From positions 1,426,001-1,490,000 of the forward strand of contig WOAB01000719.1 in the NCBI GenBank assembly GCA_027886185.1: a stretch of 64,000 nt of DNA, written 5' to 3'. The position numbers and the translations under genes were made by a program. The notes under the pieces are model-generated. The model searched no databases, was not told the origin of the DNA, and worked only from the letters and a program-made list of their open reading frames with translations. How positions within the stretch are numbered: position 1 is the stretch's first letter; each line of letters begins with the position of its first letter. Shown piece by piece: positions 42,811-54,700 of this stretch. Source of the stretch: Rheum nobile. Its lineage: Eukaryota > Streptophyta > Magnoliopsida > Caryophyllales > Polygonaceae.

Positions 42811-44152
42811 TTGGCGCGACGCCGGAAGGTTTCCGATGTCATCCAAGGCAAGTCTCCCTGTTTCCTACTCATTGCTCTTCCTACTGCCCTACCTGTTTCA
42901 GAGTCCGCACTCCCCTCTTGTATTTTGTCTGTTTTGAAGGAGTTTCAGGATGTGCTGCCGGACGAGTTGTCAGATGGTCTTCCACCACTTCGTGGCATTG
43001 AGCACCAGATCGATTTTGTTCCGGGAGCTACTCTTCCCAACCGAGCTGCCTACATAACTTCTCTAGAGGAAACAAAGGAGTTGCAAAAGCAGGTGCAGGA
43101 ACTGTTGGAGAAGGGGTATGTGCGCGAGTCTCTTAGCCCGTGCGTTGTTCCCGTCATATTGGTGCCTAAGAAGGACGGTTCTTGGAGGATTGCATGGATT
43201 GCCGTGCCATCAACCAGATCACCGTCAAATACAGACATCCCATTCCTCGCCTCGACGACATGCTTGACGAGCTACATGGAGCGCAGTTCTTCAGCAAGAT
43301 TGATCTAAAGAGCGGCTATCATCAGATTCGCATGAAGGAGGGGGACGAGTGGAAGACTGCTTTCAAGACGAAGTATGGTCTGTATGAGTGGCTCGTCATG
43401 CCATTTGGACTGACCAATGCTCCTTCTACGTTCATGAGACTGATGAACCATGTCTTGAGAGCTTTTCTGGGTAAGTTTATAGTTGTCTATTTTGATGATA
43501 TTCTTATTTACTCCAGGACTTTAGATGACCATGCTGAGCATCTTCGCCTTGTTTTAGAGTGTTTGAGAGTAGAGAGCTTATACGCCAATCTTGGCAAGTG
43601 TGTATTTTGTTCTCCTTCTACAAACTTCCTAGGTTTCGTCGTCAGCAAGGACGGCCTGCAGGTGGATGCAGAAAAGATCCGCGCTATCCAGGAGTGGCCG
43701 ACGCCAGCTACTCCTACTCAGGTACGTTCGTTTTTGGGTTTGGCTGGTTTTTATCGACGGTTTGTTCGTGATTTCAGCACTATAGCCGCCCCATTACACG
43801 AGCTGACCAAGAAGGCCGCGTCTATCACTTGGCTTCCACGGCATGATGCTGCTTTTGCCGCCCTGAAGGATGCCTTGTGCCGCGCGCCGCTGCTGCAGCT
43901 TCCTGACTTCACCCGTCGGTTCGAGGTGGAATGCGACGCTTCTGATTTCGGCATCGGAGGTGTCTTGCTGTAGGAGAAGAGGCTGATTGCCTACTTTTCA
44001 GAGAAGCTGTCAGGTGCACAGCTGAACTACCCGACGTATGACAAGGAGTTGTACTCGCTGATTCGGGTTCTGAAGACGTGGCAACACTATCTGTGGCCTG
44101 CAGAGTTCATGATTCACTCAGATCATGCAGCTCTTAGTTATCTGCGAGCCAG
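42811..44152 (+). pseudogene. Element E reverse transcriptase and RNase H
   Basis: VLKEFQDVLPDELSDGLPP, IEHQIDFVPGA and VPVILVPKKDGSWR come first. A one-base loss near 43190 shifts the frame before DCRAINQITVKYRHPIPRLD. Then follow KIDLKSGYHQIRM, MPFGLTNAPSTFM and the active site VVYFDDILIYS. RNase H starts CDASDFGIGGVLL; a TAG at 43971 (glutamine position) and a frame shift near 44150 (after DHAALSYLRAR) break it. Confidence 0.92.
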
Positions 44153-45790
44153 ATGACTCTTAGCAGACGCCACGCTCGCTGGGTTGAGTTCATGGAGACG
44201 TTCCCCTATCTCATTGTTCACAAGAAAGGTAAGGAGAATGTGGTAGCCGATGCCCTTTCTCGCAGGTACGTCCTCATTACTCAGCTACAATCTCAGTTAT
44301 TTGGGTTTGCATTGCTCAAGGATCTTTATGCTGTTGATCCTTTCTTTTCTACATTCTTTGAGCAATGTAAATCCACTGGTCGTGAACATGCTACGTATTT
44401 CCTTGATGACGGCTTTCTGTACAAAGGTGGGAAGCTTTGTATTCCTTCATCCTCTGTCAGAAATTTGCTGATTGAGGAAGCATATAGTCGTGGTCACTTT
44501 GGCGTGTCTAAGACGCTGGCATCACTTCGCGAGCACTTCTTCTGGCCTAAGATGGCCAACAGTGTTACGAAGTATTGTCAGAGTTGTGTGACATGCCATA
44601 AGGCTAAGGCCAGGTCTAGTCTGCATGGTCTCTACACGCCTCTGCCGATTCCAGCTGGCCCGTGGGAAGATCTTTCCATGGATTTTATCACTGGGTTGCC
44701 TATGTCTCGGCGTGGTAGAGATTCTATATTTGTGGTCGTAGACAGGTTCTCTAAGATGACACACTTCATTTCCTGTAAGAACACTAGTAACACCACTGAC
44801 GTTGCTACTCTATTCTTCGACAATGTCGTGAGACTACACGGTATTCCGCGCACTATTGTTAGTGATCGGGACACCAAGTTCGTCGGCCATTTCTGGAGAA
44901 CCTTGTGGGGTAAGCTCGGTACTAAACTCCTATTTTCTACGAGCTACCACCCACAGACGGATGGTCAGACAGAGGTGACCAACCGCACTCTTGGAGCCCT
45001 CCTTCGGACGGTTCTAAAGAGTAACCCACGCAGGTGGGAGGACTTACTGTCTACTGTAGAGTTTTCTTATAACAGGTGTAGGCACAGCGCGACTAAACTG
45101 ACCCCGTTCGAAGTTGTCTATGGACGGAACCCGCTGACGCCACTGGACTTGACTCCCTATCCTAGGAAGGATACAGACAGCACCACAGCTGACAGATTGG
45201 CCGATCAAATCAAGGAACTGCACACTCGGACGCGCAACCAGCTGGAGCACAGAGCAGCACAGTATGCAGCCCAGAAGAACAAAGGACGACGTAGGATTGT
45301 CTTTGCTCCTGGCGACTTGGTTTGGCTTCACTTGAGGAAGGAACGTTTTCCTTCCAACCGCAAGTGTAAGCTCGACCAAAGGGGTGATGGACCATTCCGT
45401 GTTGTCAAGGCCATCAATGACAACGCCTACCAGCTAGAGCTCCCAGACAAGTATGGTGTTCACCCAACCTTCAATGTTGCTGATCTATCACCGTACGTGG
45501 AGCCAGAGTATGATGAGGGTGAAGCAGGGATGCTTCACACTCAACTGGGGGAGGATGATGTGACCTCACCTACCATGACAGCTGCAGACGAGGAGGAGGC
45601 TATGAATCTTAGGTCCTCAGGTCCCATTACTAGAGCACGAGCCAAAGCTATTCAAGCTGCGACTCAATCACTGGTGACCAGACTCGTAGCAGGTCAGGGA
45701 CGTCCAACTACAGATGAGGGATCCATTCTGAGTTTAGTGACAGTTGGGACGTCTACACAGTCTGCAGAGATCCCGGAGTTTACAGATTAG
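44153..45790 (+). CDS. Element E integrase with C-terminal tail into the LTR
   Basis: Open frame of 545 codons. The internal ATG at 44153 is only the first Met after a frame shift; the frame belongs to pol. Order: end of RNase H (HARWVEFMETFPYLIVHKKG, VVADALSRR); zinc domain (HFGVSKTLASLREHFFWPKM, CQSCVTC); core DFITGLP...VSDRDTKFVGHFW...YHPQTDGQTEVTNRT with all three acidic residues; then FPSNRKCKLDQRGDGPFRVV and HPTFNVADLSPYVEPEYDEG. The last 78 codons lie in the 3' LTR. Intact as a frame, but not expressed as a whole polyprotein because upstream parts are broken. Confidence 0.9.
   Translation: MTLSRRHARWVEFMETFPYLIVHKKGKENVVADALSRRYVLITQLQSQLFGFALLKDLYAVDPFFSTFFEQCKSTGREHATYFLDDGFLYKGGKLCIPSSSVRNLLIEEAYSRGHFGVSKTLASLREHFFWPKMANSVTKYCQSCVTCHKAKARSSLHGLYTPLPIPAGPWEDLSMDFITGLPMSRRGRDSIFVVVDRFSKMTHFISCKNTSNTTDVATLFFDNVVRLHGIPRTIVSDRDTKFVGHFWRTLWGKLGTKLLFSTSYHPQTDGQTEVTNRTLGALLRTVLKSNPRRWEDLLSTVEFSYNRCRHSATKLTPFEVVYGRNPLTPLDLTPYPRKDTDSTTADRLADQIKELHTRTRNQLEHRAAQYAAQKNKGRRRIVFAPGDLVWLHLRKERFPSNRKCKLDQRGDGPFRVVKAINDNAYQLELPDKYGVHPTFNVADLSPYVEPEYDEGEAGMLHTQLGEDDVTSPTMTAADEEEAMNLRSSGPITRARAKAIQAATQSLVTRLVAGQGRPTTDEGSILSLVTVGTSTQSAEIPEFTD
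45543..45555 (+). promoter_or_regulatory. E polypurine tract
   Basis: AACTGGGGGAGGA, inside the pol frame and directly before the 3' LTR. Confidence 0.85.
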
Positions 45791-46421
45791 AAATATTGAT
45801 CGCTATTCGCCTAGTTATCGATATTTCTGATTTATGACATTTTAAGCTTTTAGTCCGGATATTATTTATTATTATTTTCAGCATTTTTTAAGGGAGTTTA
45901 GGAGGTCATTTTTATACTTAGAATGACCAACCCCCTTAGAGTAATTTTTAGTGTTTTAATTGTTTTATTTTTGAACTTTTTGGTTAAGGAAAAGGAAGAG
46001 TCTTTCTTTTACTTAACCTAGCTTTGTAGCCTCCTTTCTCTTTTACGTTGATAATTACACTTTTATGTTGAGAGAAAACCTCCATTGAAGCTCCTTCAAC
46101 GTCACCTTGAATCACCTAGTTGAGCTTGCTCCTTCGTCATTCTCACATCAAATCCTTTAGATCTAGGTCGAGCGTGCTCCCTTCATCTATTCTGCTTCCA
46201 AATCTCCATCCTTTTCCAGCCCTAAACTGGTCGTGAACAACTCTTCATCCCTACGACCATCCCCTTCAAATTCCTATCGCTTCCGCAATCGCTTCCGCCT
46301 CGCCGTCGTCTTGCAATCTCCATCAACGCAGACGCCTATTCAAGGAGTTGCTTCGCCCCACTACGGATTCATCACGATCTCATCCGGGACTTGAGACCTT
46401 CTTCATAGCAAGGTCACATCA
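45556..46421 (+). repeat. Element E 3' LTR
   Basis: TGATGTGACCT to AGGTCACATCA, 866 bp. These eleven bases at each end are exact reverse complements. Followed by the TSD CCCTG (46422-46426). Confidence 0.93.
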
Positions 46422-47146
46422 CCCTGGCGCCACTTCGCGTACGACGATGAACGGCCCTTCCCATCCAGGGTCTAGCTTACCACCCTCGGTCTTTCTTAGC
46501 ACTAGATCGCCTTCCGTGAAGCTCCGAGGTTTCACTCGCTTGTTGTAGTAGGCCGCGATGCGTCGCTTGTACTCGCTCTCGCGTATCTCCACCATTTCTC
46601 GCGTCTCTTCCCTGAGTTGTAACTCGAGTTGCAGCTTCTCAGAGTTTTCCTCTTTGTTGTAATACAAGAGCCTTTCATTTCGAAATAGGTGCTCCACGGG
46701 GACCACTGCTTCTACTCCATACGTCAAGGAGTTTCTCCAGTGCCTCTTTTGGAGGTGGTCCGGTTAGCCCACAACACTAGAGGGAGAACCCTAGCCCATC
46801 GGCTCTGTTCTCGCGTGAGTCTTCTCTTGAGATTGTAGAGGATCCTCTGGTTTGCGTTTTGACCTGACCAACATGGATGAGATACTGACGCGAAGCAGAG
46901 CCTGATGCCTAGACCTTCGCAGAAGCTAATCAACTTCTCTGTGTTGAACTGAGGCCCGCGGTCGGTCATAATATCTTGGGGTAGGCCAAAACGGCAATTG
47001 ATGTTCTGCCATATGAATTTCTTCACTTGTTCTACCATCGTGGTGGCCAGTGGCACTACTTCAACCCATTTAGTGAAGTAATCTATAGCGATCAATATAA
47101 ATTGAAGTTGACCTGGGGCTCGTGGTAAAGGTCCGAGAAGGTCCAT
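46422..47146 (-). pseudogene. Element D integrase, copy D2
   Basis: Core on the minus strand: MDLLGPLPRAPGQLQFILIA, DYFTKWVEVVPL, MTDRGPQFNTEKL, then HPCWSGQNANQRILYNLKRR and LVLWANRTTSKRGT. The first two catalytic aspartates are present. The third catalytic block has no glutamate (QNANQ instead of a QxExx-type sequence), the same as in D1. The C-terminal part is in another frame (46419-46727): TYGVEAVVPVEHLF, EIRESEYKRRIAAYYNKRV, WEGPFIVVREVAPG, with E's TSD at its end. Confidence 0.88.
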
Positions 47147-47149
47147 CCC

Positions 47150-48211
47150 TCATCTCGCGAAGGGACAGAGAGGCACTGATGACCTGTATTGCAACTCTAG
47201 GGTGGTGCAAAGCTGGCATGCTTTGCATGTCTGAGCCACGTGTGTGGCACCCTGTTTCATTATTAGCCAGAAGTACCCTTCCCTCAGGGCTTTGTATACG
47301 AGAGATCGCCATCCCGTATGCCCGCCAAACAACCCTCCGTGTATTTCGAGCATTGGACTATTAAAGTCCATAAGGGTCATGCACTTTAGTCCCGCCATCA
47401 TGTACCCCTTCTTGTACAAGATGCCATTCTCCATGTAAAAGTGAGTTGCGCATATCTGCAGCTTTCTTCTTTGTTGGGGGTCTTCGGGTACTATCTCGGC
47501 TATCAGATATCTTCGTATAGGCGTCCTCCAGTCATTCTCATCTTCCTCGTACTCATTAAGCATTAACTCTGGGTTTATGGCTCGAGAGGTATGCGTATCA
47601 AGCCATCCCCGGCCTTTCTGCTGCAGCTTGGCCCTTAAGGCGAGCTTCGCGAGCTCGTCTGCCCTCGAATTTTCCTTGCACGAGATTGCTTGAATCTCGA
47701 AGTGATCGAAAGTGGTGGATAGCGTTTTCACCTTTAGCTGGTACACGGGAAAATTTATTTTCTTAGCTTCATAAATACCCTGCACCTGCTTTACAACCAC
47801 CTCAGAGTCGCCGAAACATGTGACCCTCCGCGCCCCATTGGTGAGTGCTAGTTCAAGCTCCGAGAGGAGGGCCTCGTATCCAGCTTCGTTGTTTTTTTCA
47901 AATTCAAGCGTGAGGGTATACTCAAACCTTTCTCCTCCCAGTGAAGTTAGCGTTACCCCAGCCCCATTGCCTTCCTCGTTTGCAGCTCCGTCCACGAAGA
48001 GTGTCCACTGAACTTTTTCCTCCACTAGCCCCTTTGTACCTACTTCGCGGAAACTTGTCTCCACGATAAAATTCACGAGTGATTGTGCTTTGATCACGGG
48101 TCTGGGCTTGTAGTCCATGTCGAACTCTGACAGTTCGATCACCCACTTCGTGAGCCTCTCTGACATTGTGGGTCTACTGGACAAGCTGCGCAAGGGGAGG
48201 TCGGACAACAC
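47150..48211 (-). pseudogene. Element D RNase H and integrase zinc finger, copy D2
   Basis: 353-codon open frame, better kept than D1. LTKWVIELSEFDMDYKPRP, QWTLFVDGAANEEGNGAGV (first Asp), YEALLSELELALTNGARRV (Glu), FGDSEVVVKQVQGIYE (Asp) and ENSRADELAKLALRAK (last Asp) give a complete archaeal-type RNase H as known from Tat elements. The integrase zinc finger follows (EIHGGLFGGHTGWRS, THVAQTCKACQL). One stop (47147-47149) separates it from the integrase core. Confidence 0.9.
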
Positions 48212-48787
48212 TTGGATGGGATGGGCTTAGAAATAAGGGCGTATTTCCTCGCGACCATTACTAGGGCTAAGACAACCTTCTCCACTGGTGGGTACCTGGT
48301 TTAGGCCGGTATAAGAGCTCTACTCACGAAATAAATGGGTACCTCATCTTCGTGCACCAGAACAACACTGATAGCACGCGAACCAGCCGCTAGATAGAGC
48401 TGTAATTCTTCACCCGAGACGGGAGACGACAAAATGGGTAGTTCATCCAAGTGCTTCTTTATATCAGCGAAGGCCACCTCGCAATCAGGGGACCACTGGA
48501 AGTTTTGTGGATCCCTTAGTATAGAGAAGAACGGGAGCCCTCTTTCCGCAAGCTTTGAACAATACCATACCAAGTAGTTCACAGAGCCTATAAACCTTTG
48601 CACTTCCTTGCTGTTTTGCAGAGGCATCATTTGTAGCACTGCCTCTACCTTCTCAGGGTTCACATCAATCCCACGCGAGCTGATCAGAAAACCCAGGAAC
48701 TTTCCAGCTTTCACCCCGAAGACACACTTCTCTGGGTTTAGGCTCATGCCATGTTTGCGGAGTGTGCTTAAGACCTCGCGTAAATCA
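48212..48787 (-). pseudogene. Element D RT C-terminal part, copy D2
   Basis: LREVLSTLRKHGMSLNPEKC, VFGVKAGKFLGFLIS, NPEKVEAVLQMMPLQNSKEV, RFIGSVNYLVWYCSKLAERG, FADIKKHLDELPILSSP and YFVSRALIPA: RT connection and thumb. A TAA and a frame shift (48212-48303) lead on to RNase H. The N-terminal part of RT is on the other side of F, at 59516. Confidence 0.9.
48783..48787. repeat. TSD of element F (left copy)
   Basis: AATCA; the right copy is at 59511-59515. Removing F restores the RT frame of D2 across the join. Confidence 0.9.
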
Positions 48788-51706
48788 TGTAACACCCCTA
48801 AATTACCTTAGGAATATTACCGCCAGTGACCTCGGATCACATATCCAAAATCACCCAAGGCATTACAGTATTGATCGCAAAATACAATTTATAACGAACA
48901 ATAACAAATATAATATCGAAATCAAGTTATATTATAATTCGACGTTGTAAAACGGCAACCCCAAAATGTATATAAAAATATCAGCGGAAGTCTTAAATAT
49001 TCAAAACACCAACAGGATCTAAACCTTGTTCAAAATGACGAAATAACCAAAGTAATTGCAACTGCCTTCAACGTCTTCGTTCCAGGGCTTCAATTTGGGA
49101 AGTTGTACCTGATGTGCCGTATAGGACGGATGATACCAGCCAACCATGCAAGGAAAGAGAAAGGTTGGTTAGTCTAATGAAAGACTAAACAAGGGCTCAA
49201 ACAGAATGGTTCTGGTGATTGCGTTCGGTTACTATCGTTGTCTATCGAATAAAAGCCGGTAGACGATACATAACCAGATACTCTCACTGAAATGAAAGAA
49301 TAGGAATGCAACGAGAGAAGACTCCAAAGGAAATGAGTCTTATAGGAATACTTATGATTGTTTGGGAACATTACAATTCACACAAGGTTTGAAAATTGAC
49401 TTCTTTGAATAATCGGGTCCGTAACCAACCTCACCGCATGCGTGTTGTGCAAATTCAGATTGATAAGAGAACCTTCATAGACAGAAGTCCGGACGAGTTT
49501 CCACGTTGTACTTCTCGCCCGAGGGTATATTAATTATGTGCAACGAGGCACTTATCTTATTTAATTTCAAAACGTGCATTTTACGTTGAAGCTTTTAATT
49601 TCACATCTCGCAATGAGATATAGGATGGGAATAAATCCTGAGGATTGGGAATAAATCCCGAAGATTGGGAATAAATCCCGAAGATTGGCACTAGCCAAGT
49701 GCACCACCACCTATATTCGGATAGGGGTAGGTCATGACCAAAAGTATTAGGGCAATAATCCTCCTAACGCCAAGTTATAAAGAAACGACTAAACCTCGTA
49801 AGGAAATAACGTTCCTACGAATACTCGTGCTAAACTAGCATTTATATGTCCACACCAATGCACAACAAGTACACACCACTTATAACTAGCACCCTATAAT
49901 AATAGTATATATATATAAGGGTTATAGCTAGCATATTGTACAACCTAATAAGGTTCAATTAACACACCATTTATTCACACAAGTTCCCAAACAGGAAGAA
50001 AATTATTTATCCCAACTTAATAGCACAACCGATTCATTGGCAATTAAGATAAACATGGAATAAATATGCAAGAGCGAACCGCCACTTGCCTTGATTCACA
50101 GAAGAGGAGCGGTATCGTTGGGATGGTTGTTTCCAGGTGGCAACTTGAATCCCTGCTCTATTTCTGCTCCAGAAGCGAATCCGAGACATACCCATATCAC
50201 ACACAAAATAAATTATAATTAGATAATTTATTTAAAACTGAATTTTGAAGGGTATATGTCTCAATATTGAATTAATACATCTCAAATTAATTCAATCTCA
50301 AGGCTTAATCGGTAGGATGATTATCTATACGATTAAAAGTCAATTAATCATATATTCTAAATAATCTTTTCATACATAAATAAATATCCCAATTTATTTA
50401 TAAATCCAGAAATCTTACTCCAAAATATTATCTCCATGAAAAGTCAAGATTATAACCATTCACTGTCTAAGATAATAAACAAGTAATTTTAATTACTTTA
50501 ATTCAGATTTTATAAAGAATCAGAATAATTTCATCTTATTATATAGTAATTAAGATTAATTTATTTAACCTTAATTAAACTATATAATGATGAAATAAAA
50601 TCAGAAACCGAATTAATAATTCGAAAATACCCAATTCGGATCGACGTCGCAAGGGAGGTTGCGGTTTTTCGGCTAGAGCGGTGGGTGATCGGAGGCGAGA
50701 CCTTAGGGCTTTGGAAGCTAACTTCCAGGCGCAACTTCTGGTGGTGGCGGCGACTCCAACGGTGGACGGTAGTCGACGAATTTCGGTGATGAACAGGCGC
50801 GGCCGAGAGCTAGGGTTCTTGAGCTTGGGAGAAATAATTGGGTGCTGAGATCTCAATGAATGGTGCCCTATTTATAGGGGTTAGAAAGGTCTCGGGGAGA
50901 TCTTCGTTTCCATATAAAATTTGGACGAAATCGATCCCGGAATGGCCCCGATTTCTCTTCGTTTCCATAAAGCTAAAATCGAACATCTCTTTCCATAAAT
51001 ACTTAAAATTCGATCTCGTCTTTGATCGTTACCATCCGAAACCACTTGGGTTGGGCGAGTATAATCCTCCTCTAAAAAGCCCATTGGTTAGTTAAACCAA
51101 ACGAGCCCAAATGGAAGCTCGATTCGGCGGAAAACCGCCATTGATGGGCATTGGAGAGCTTGGCTGGGCTGGGGGTTGATGACGATGAACAGTACCTGAT
51201 CGGGCCCCCCAGATTTTGGCTTAATTGCATTTTTGGCCCTAACTTTCCAAGTTGGGGCAAAAATGCCCTTGAATAATTCTTGAAAATTACAAAAGTTACC
51301 CAAACTTTTCCAAACTTAATTATTTTAGTAATTCTAAGTTTCTAATATTATTTTAGCCCAAAATTAATATTATAAAAATTAACCAAGGCTAAAATAAGCT
51401 TAACTTAGGCTAGGACATGCTTAAGTTACAATTCCTATAGCTTTAACCATATTTAAATCACTTAACAAAAGTTAAACTGGATTTAAATATTCTAGGTTAA
51501 ATCTTATAGTTTTATTTAAATTTGGTAACGACATAAGGTTACCCAAAATTTAAATAACAATCAACTTCAAGGTTGTAATGGCTTATGTTAAAATTCTCCA
51601 TTTCATTCCTATTTTTGGAATGAGGAAATAAATACCAATATTCCTTTATTATAAATAGACTTGGAAAATTACATAAATACCCTTACTGAAACAGAGGGTT
51701 ATTACA
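48788..51706 (-). repeat. Element F 3' LTR (left)
   Basis: TGTAACACCCC to GGGTTATTACA on the + strand, 2919 bp. Contains about 115 bp (about 50156-50270) and one extra 20-bp unit that the right LTR lacks. Minus-strand TATA box (cctataaatagggc) at about 50868-50881. The open frame 50575-50856 starts downstream of the TATA box and is probably untranslated leader. Confidence 0.93.
49621..49690. repeat. 20-bp minisatellite in F LTR
   Basis: Three units of the type attgggaataaatcccgaag. The right LTR (about 57552-57595) has two, so copy number changed after insertion. Confidence 0.85.
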
Positions 51707-51722
51707 TTATTACCCCCTTAAG
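51707..51722 (-). promoter_or_regulatory. F polypurine tract
   Basis: Minus strand reads TTAAGGGGGTAATAA directly before the LTR start TGTAATAACCC. Confidence 0.8.
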
Positions 51723-51742
51723 AAAAAGTTTCGACCGCGAAA

Positions 51743-54700
51743 CTAAGTCGAAAACAGTTCAGGGAAACGACTACGCATATCAGTCTCGGTCTCCCAGGTT
51801 TCCCAAGTTACCTCCTCGGTTCCAGACTTTGACCAAAGAATCCTCACCAATGGAACTACCTTGTTCCGCAGGTGTTTCTCTCGACGCTCTAGGATACGCA
51901 TCAGTCTCTCCTCGTATGTACCATTCGACTGAATCTCGATGTCGTCATAACTCAGAACATGAGACTCATCTGGCACGTACTTCCTCAGCAGAGAGACATG
52001 AAACACATTGTGCACCGGATGTGCTGAAGGTGGCAATGCCAACCGGTATGCCAAAGATCCGACTATGTCAAGGATCTCAAATGGTCCAACATAGCATGGA
52101 TTGAGCTTCCCACGCTTCCCGAACCTGAACACACCCTTGGTTGGCGACACCCTGACGAAGACCTTATCTCTAATATCGAATTCGACATTCCTTCGCTTTA
52201 AATCTGCGTAAGACTTTTGTCGACTCTGAGCGGTAAGCATTCTTTTTCTGATCAAAGCAATATCTGAGGCAGTCCTTTCGACCAACTCAGGTCCTAACAA
52301 TATCTTATCAGCATTTTCATCCCAACATATTGGTGATCTGCACTTCCGACCATACAAGGCTTCAAATGGAGTCATCTTGATGATGGAATGCCAACTATTA
52401 TTGTATGTGAATTCTATCAGACTCAGACTGTTCTCCCAACTGGTCGGACGATCCAACACAAATGCTCTCAGCATATCTTCGAGTGTCTGGATTGTTCTCT
52501 CCGACTGTCCATCCGTTTGAGGATGAAACGCAATACTGAATCTCAACTCAGTCCCCATTGCTTTGTGCAACTCTTTCCAGAATCTCGACATGAATCGACC
52601 ATCGCGATCCGAAACAATGGTTTTGGGTGTACCATGCAGGCGCACAACCTCGTGTAAAAACACTTCAGAGAGCTTCTACGTTCCCCAGGTTGACTTGATG
52701 GCCACAAAATGAGCACTTTTCGTGAGCCGGTCAATGATTACCCAAATAGCGTCCTTCCGACCTTGAGTCTTTGGCAAAACCGTCACAAAGTCCATTGCAA
52801 TATTTTCCCACTTCCATTCTGGCACCGGAAGAGGTTGCAATTCGCCACCTGGCCTTCGATGTTCAATTTTCACCTTCTGACAGGTTAAACATCTGGCCAC
52901 GAATTCTGCTACATCACACTTCATATTAGGCCACCAGAATTTCTTCCGCAGATCTTTGTACATCTTTCTGGACCCCGGATGTACAGAATAAGCAGAGGAA
53001 TGGGCATCCCTCATGATTAACTGATGAATGTTGACATCATCAGGCACGTAGACTCGGTCCTGAAACCAAAGGGATCCGTCATCCTGAATCACAAATCCTG
53101 GAGCTTTCCCATCCGTAACTTCGCTACACAATTTCACCAAAACCACATCATCAACTTGTCTTTCCTTGACATGGTCAAGCAACGTAGCTTGAATTTCAAG
53201 CATACTCAGACGTCCATGTCGATGATCAAACAAGACCTCTACTTCACACAATCTTTGCTGCAATTCTGTCTGAGAAGTGAGAAGAGATACTATAGTCTCA
53301 TGCGGCGTCTTTCGGCTCAATGCATCTTTTACCACATTAGCCTTGCTTGGATGATACAACAACTCTATGTCATAATCCTTGAGCAACTCTAACCAGCGTC
53401 GTTGCCTCATGTTTAACTCTTTCTGAGTAAAAACATACTTTAGACTCTTGTGGTCGGTAACGATATGACATCTGACACTGTAGAGATAGTGCCTCCAAAT
53501 CTTTAATGCAAAGACCACAGCTGCTAACTCCAGATCATGGGTTGGGTAGTTCGCTTCGTAAGGCTTCAACTGTCGAGATGCGTATGCAATAACTTTCCCC
53601 TTCTGCATCAATACACATCCCAAACCTTGTTTCGAAGTACCACTGTAGACCACATACCCATTCGATCCTTCTGGCAGTGCCAGTACAGGCGCTGACGTCA
53701 AGCACTCTTTCAATTTCTGAAAGCTAGCCTCGCACTTCTCATCCCATACAAACTTCTTGTGGACCTTGCGTAGCAATCCGGTCATTGGTATAGCGATCTT
53801 CGAAAATCCATCTACAAACCGTCTGTAATAACCAGCAAGTCCAAGAAAACTGCGCACCTCCTTCACATTCTGAGGCCGCTTCCAGTCAGCTACCGCTTCA
53901 ATCTTCTGAGGGTCAACCATTACCCCATTCTCATTGATCACATGACCTAAGAAAGCCACTTCTCTCAACCAGAAGTCACACTTAGACAACTTAGCATATA
54001 GCTGATTTTGTCTAAGGATAGATAGCGTGATGCAAAGATGCTCCTCGTGAACTTCTTCATTTGGCGAGTAGATCAAAATATCGTCAATAAACACCACCAC
54101 AAACTTATCCAAATACTGATGAAAACATATGTGCATCAAATCCATGAAAACTGCTGGAGCATTGGTAAGTCCAAATGGCATGACTACGAATTCACAGTGG
54201 CCATATCTTGTCCGGAATGCATTCCTCGGAATATCCTCCTCACGAATTCTGAGCTGATGATAACTAGACCTCAAATCGATCTTGGAGAAGAATTTAGCCC
54301 CTTGCAGCTGATCCAAAAGATCATCTATCCGCGGTAATGGGTATTTATTTTTTATCGTGACATTGTTCAATTCCCGATAATCAATACACAGCCGGAATGA
54401 ACCATCCTTCTTCTTGACAAATAAGACCGGAGCACCCCATGGTGACGCACTTGGTCTTATATAGCCCTTCTCAAGCAACTCCTTGAGTTGATTCTTCAGT
54501 TCACGCATCTCCACTGGAGCCATACGATAAGGTGCCTTGGAAATCGGCGCCGTACCAGGTTCCAACTCAATAGTAAACTCCACGTCATGATTCGGGGGTA
54601 ATCCTGGAATTTCCTCCGGAAAAACATCGGCAAATTCACACACGGTAGGAATATCGTGAACCAAGACTTCATCCTTCTTGGGTTTATCCAGATAACACAA

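Larger units (their letters stand above)
38176..46421 (+). mobile_element. Element E: CRM-like Ty3/gypsy
   Basis: 8246 bp with two 866-bp LTRs and an exact TSD CCCTG. Initiator-Met-type PBS, 1.3-kb leader, one long gag-pol frame with several stops, polypurine tract and LTR. The pol frame runs about 78 codons into the 3' LTR, as reported for CRM-type elements. Inserted in D2 between the 3' spacer and integrase, opposite in direction to D. Lineage is inferred from protease (DGGSC), integrase tail and LTR overlap; I did not see a clear chromodomain. Confidence 0.88.

Noticed and set aside
50575..50856. 93-codon minus-strand frame in F LTR (also 58453-58662)
   Set aside because: Directly downstream of the LTR TATA box, in the expected R/U5 leader; the second copy is shorter and stops earlier.
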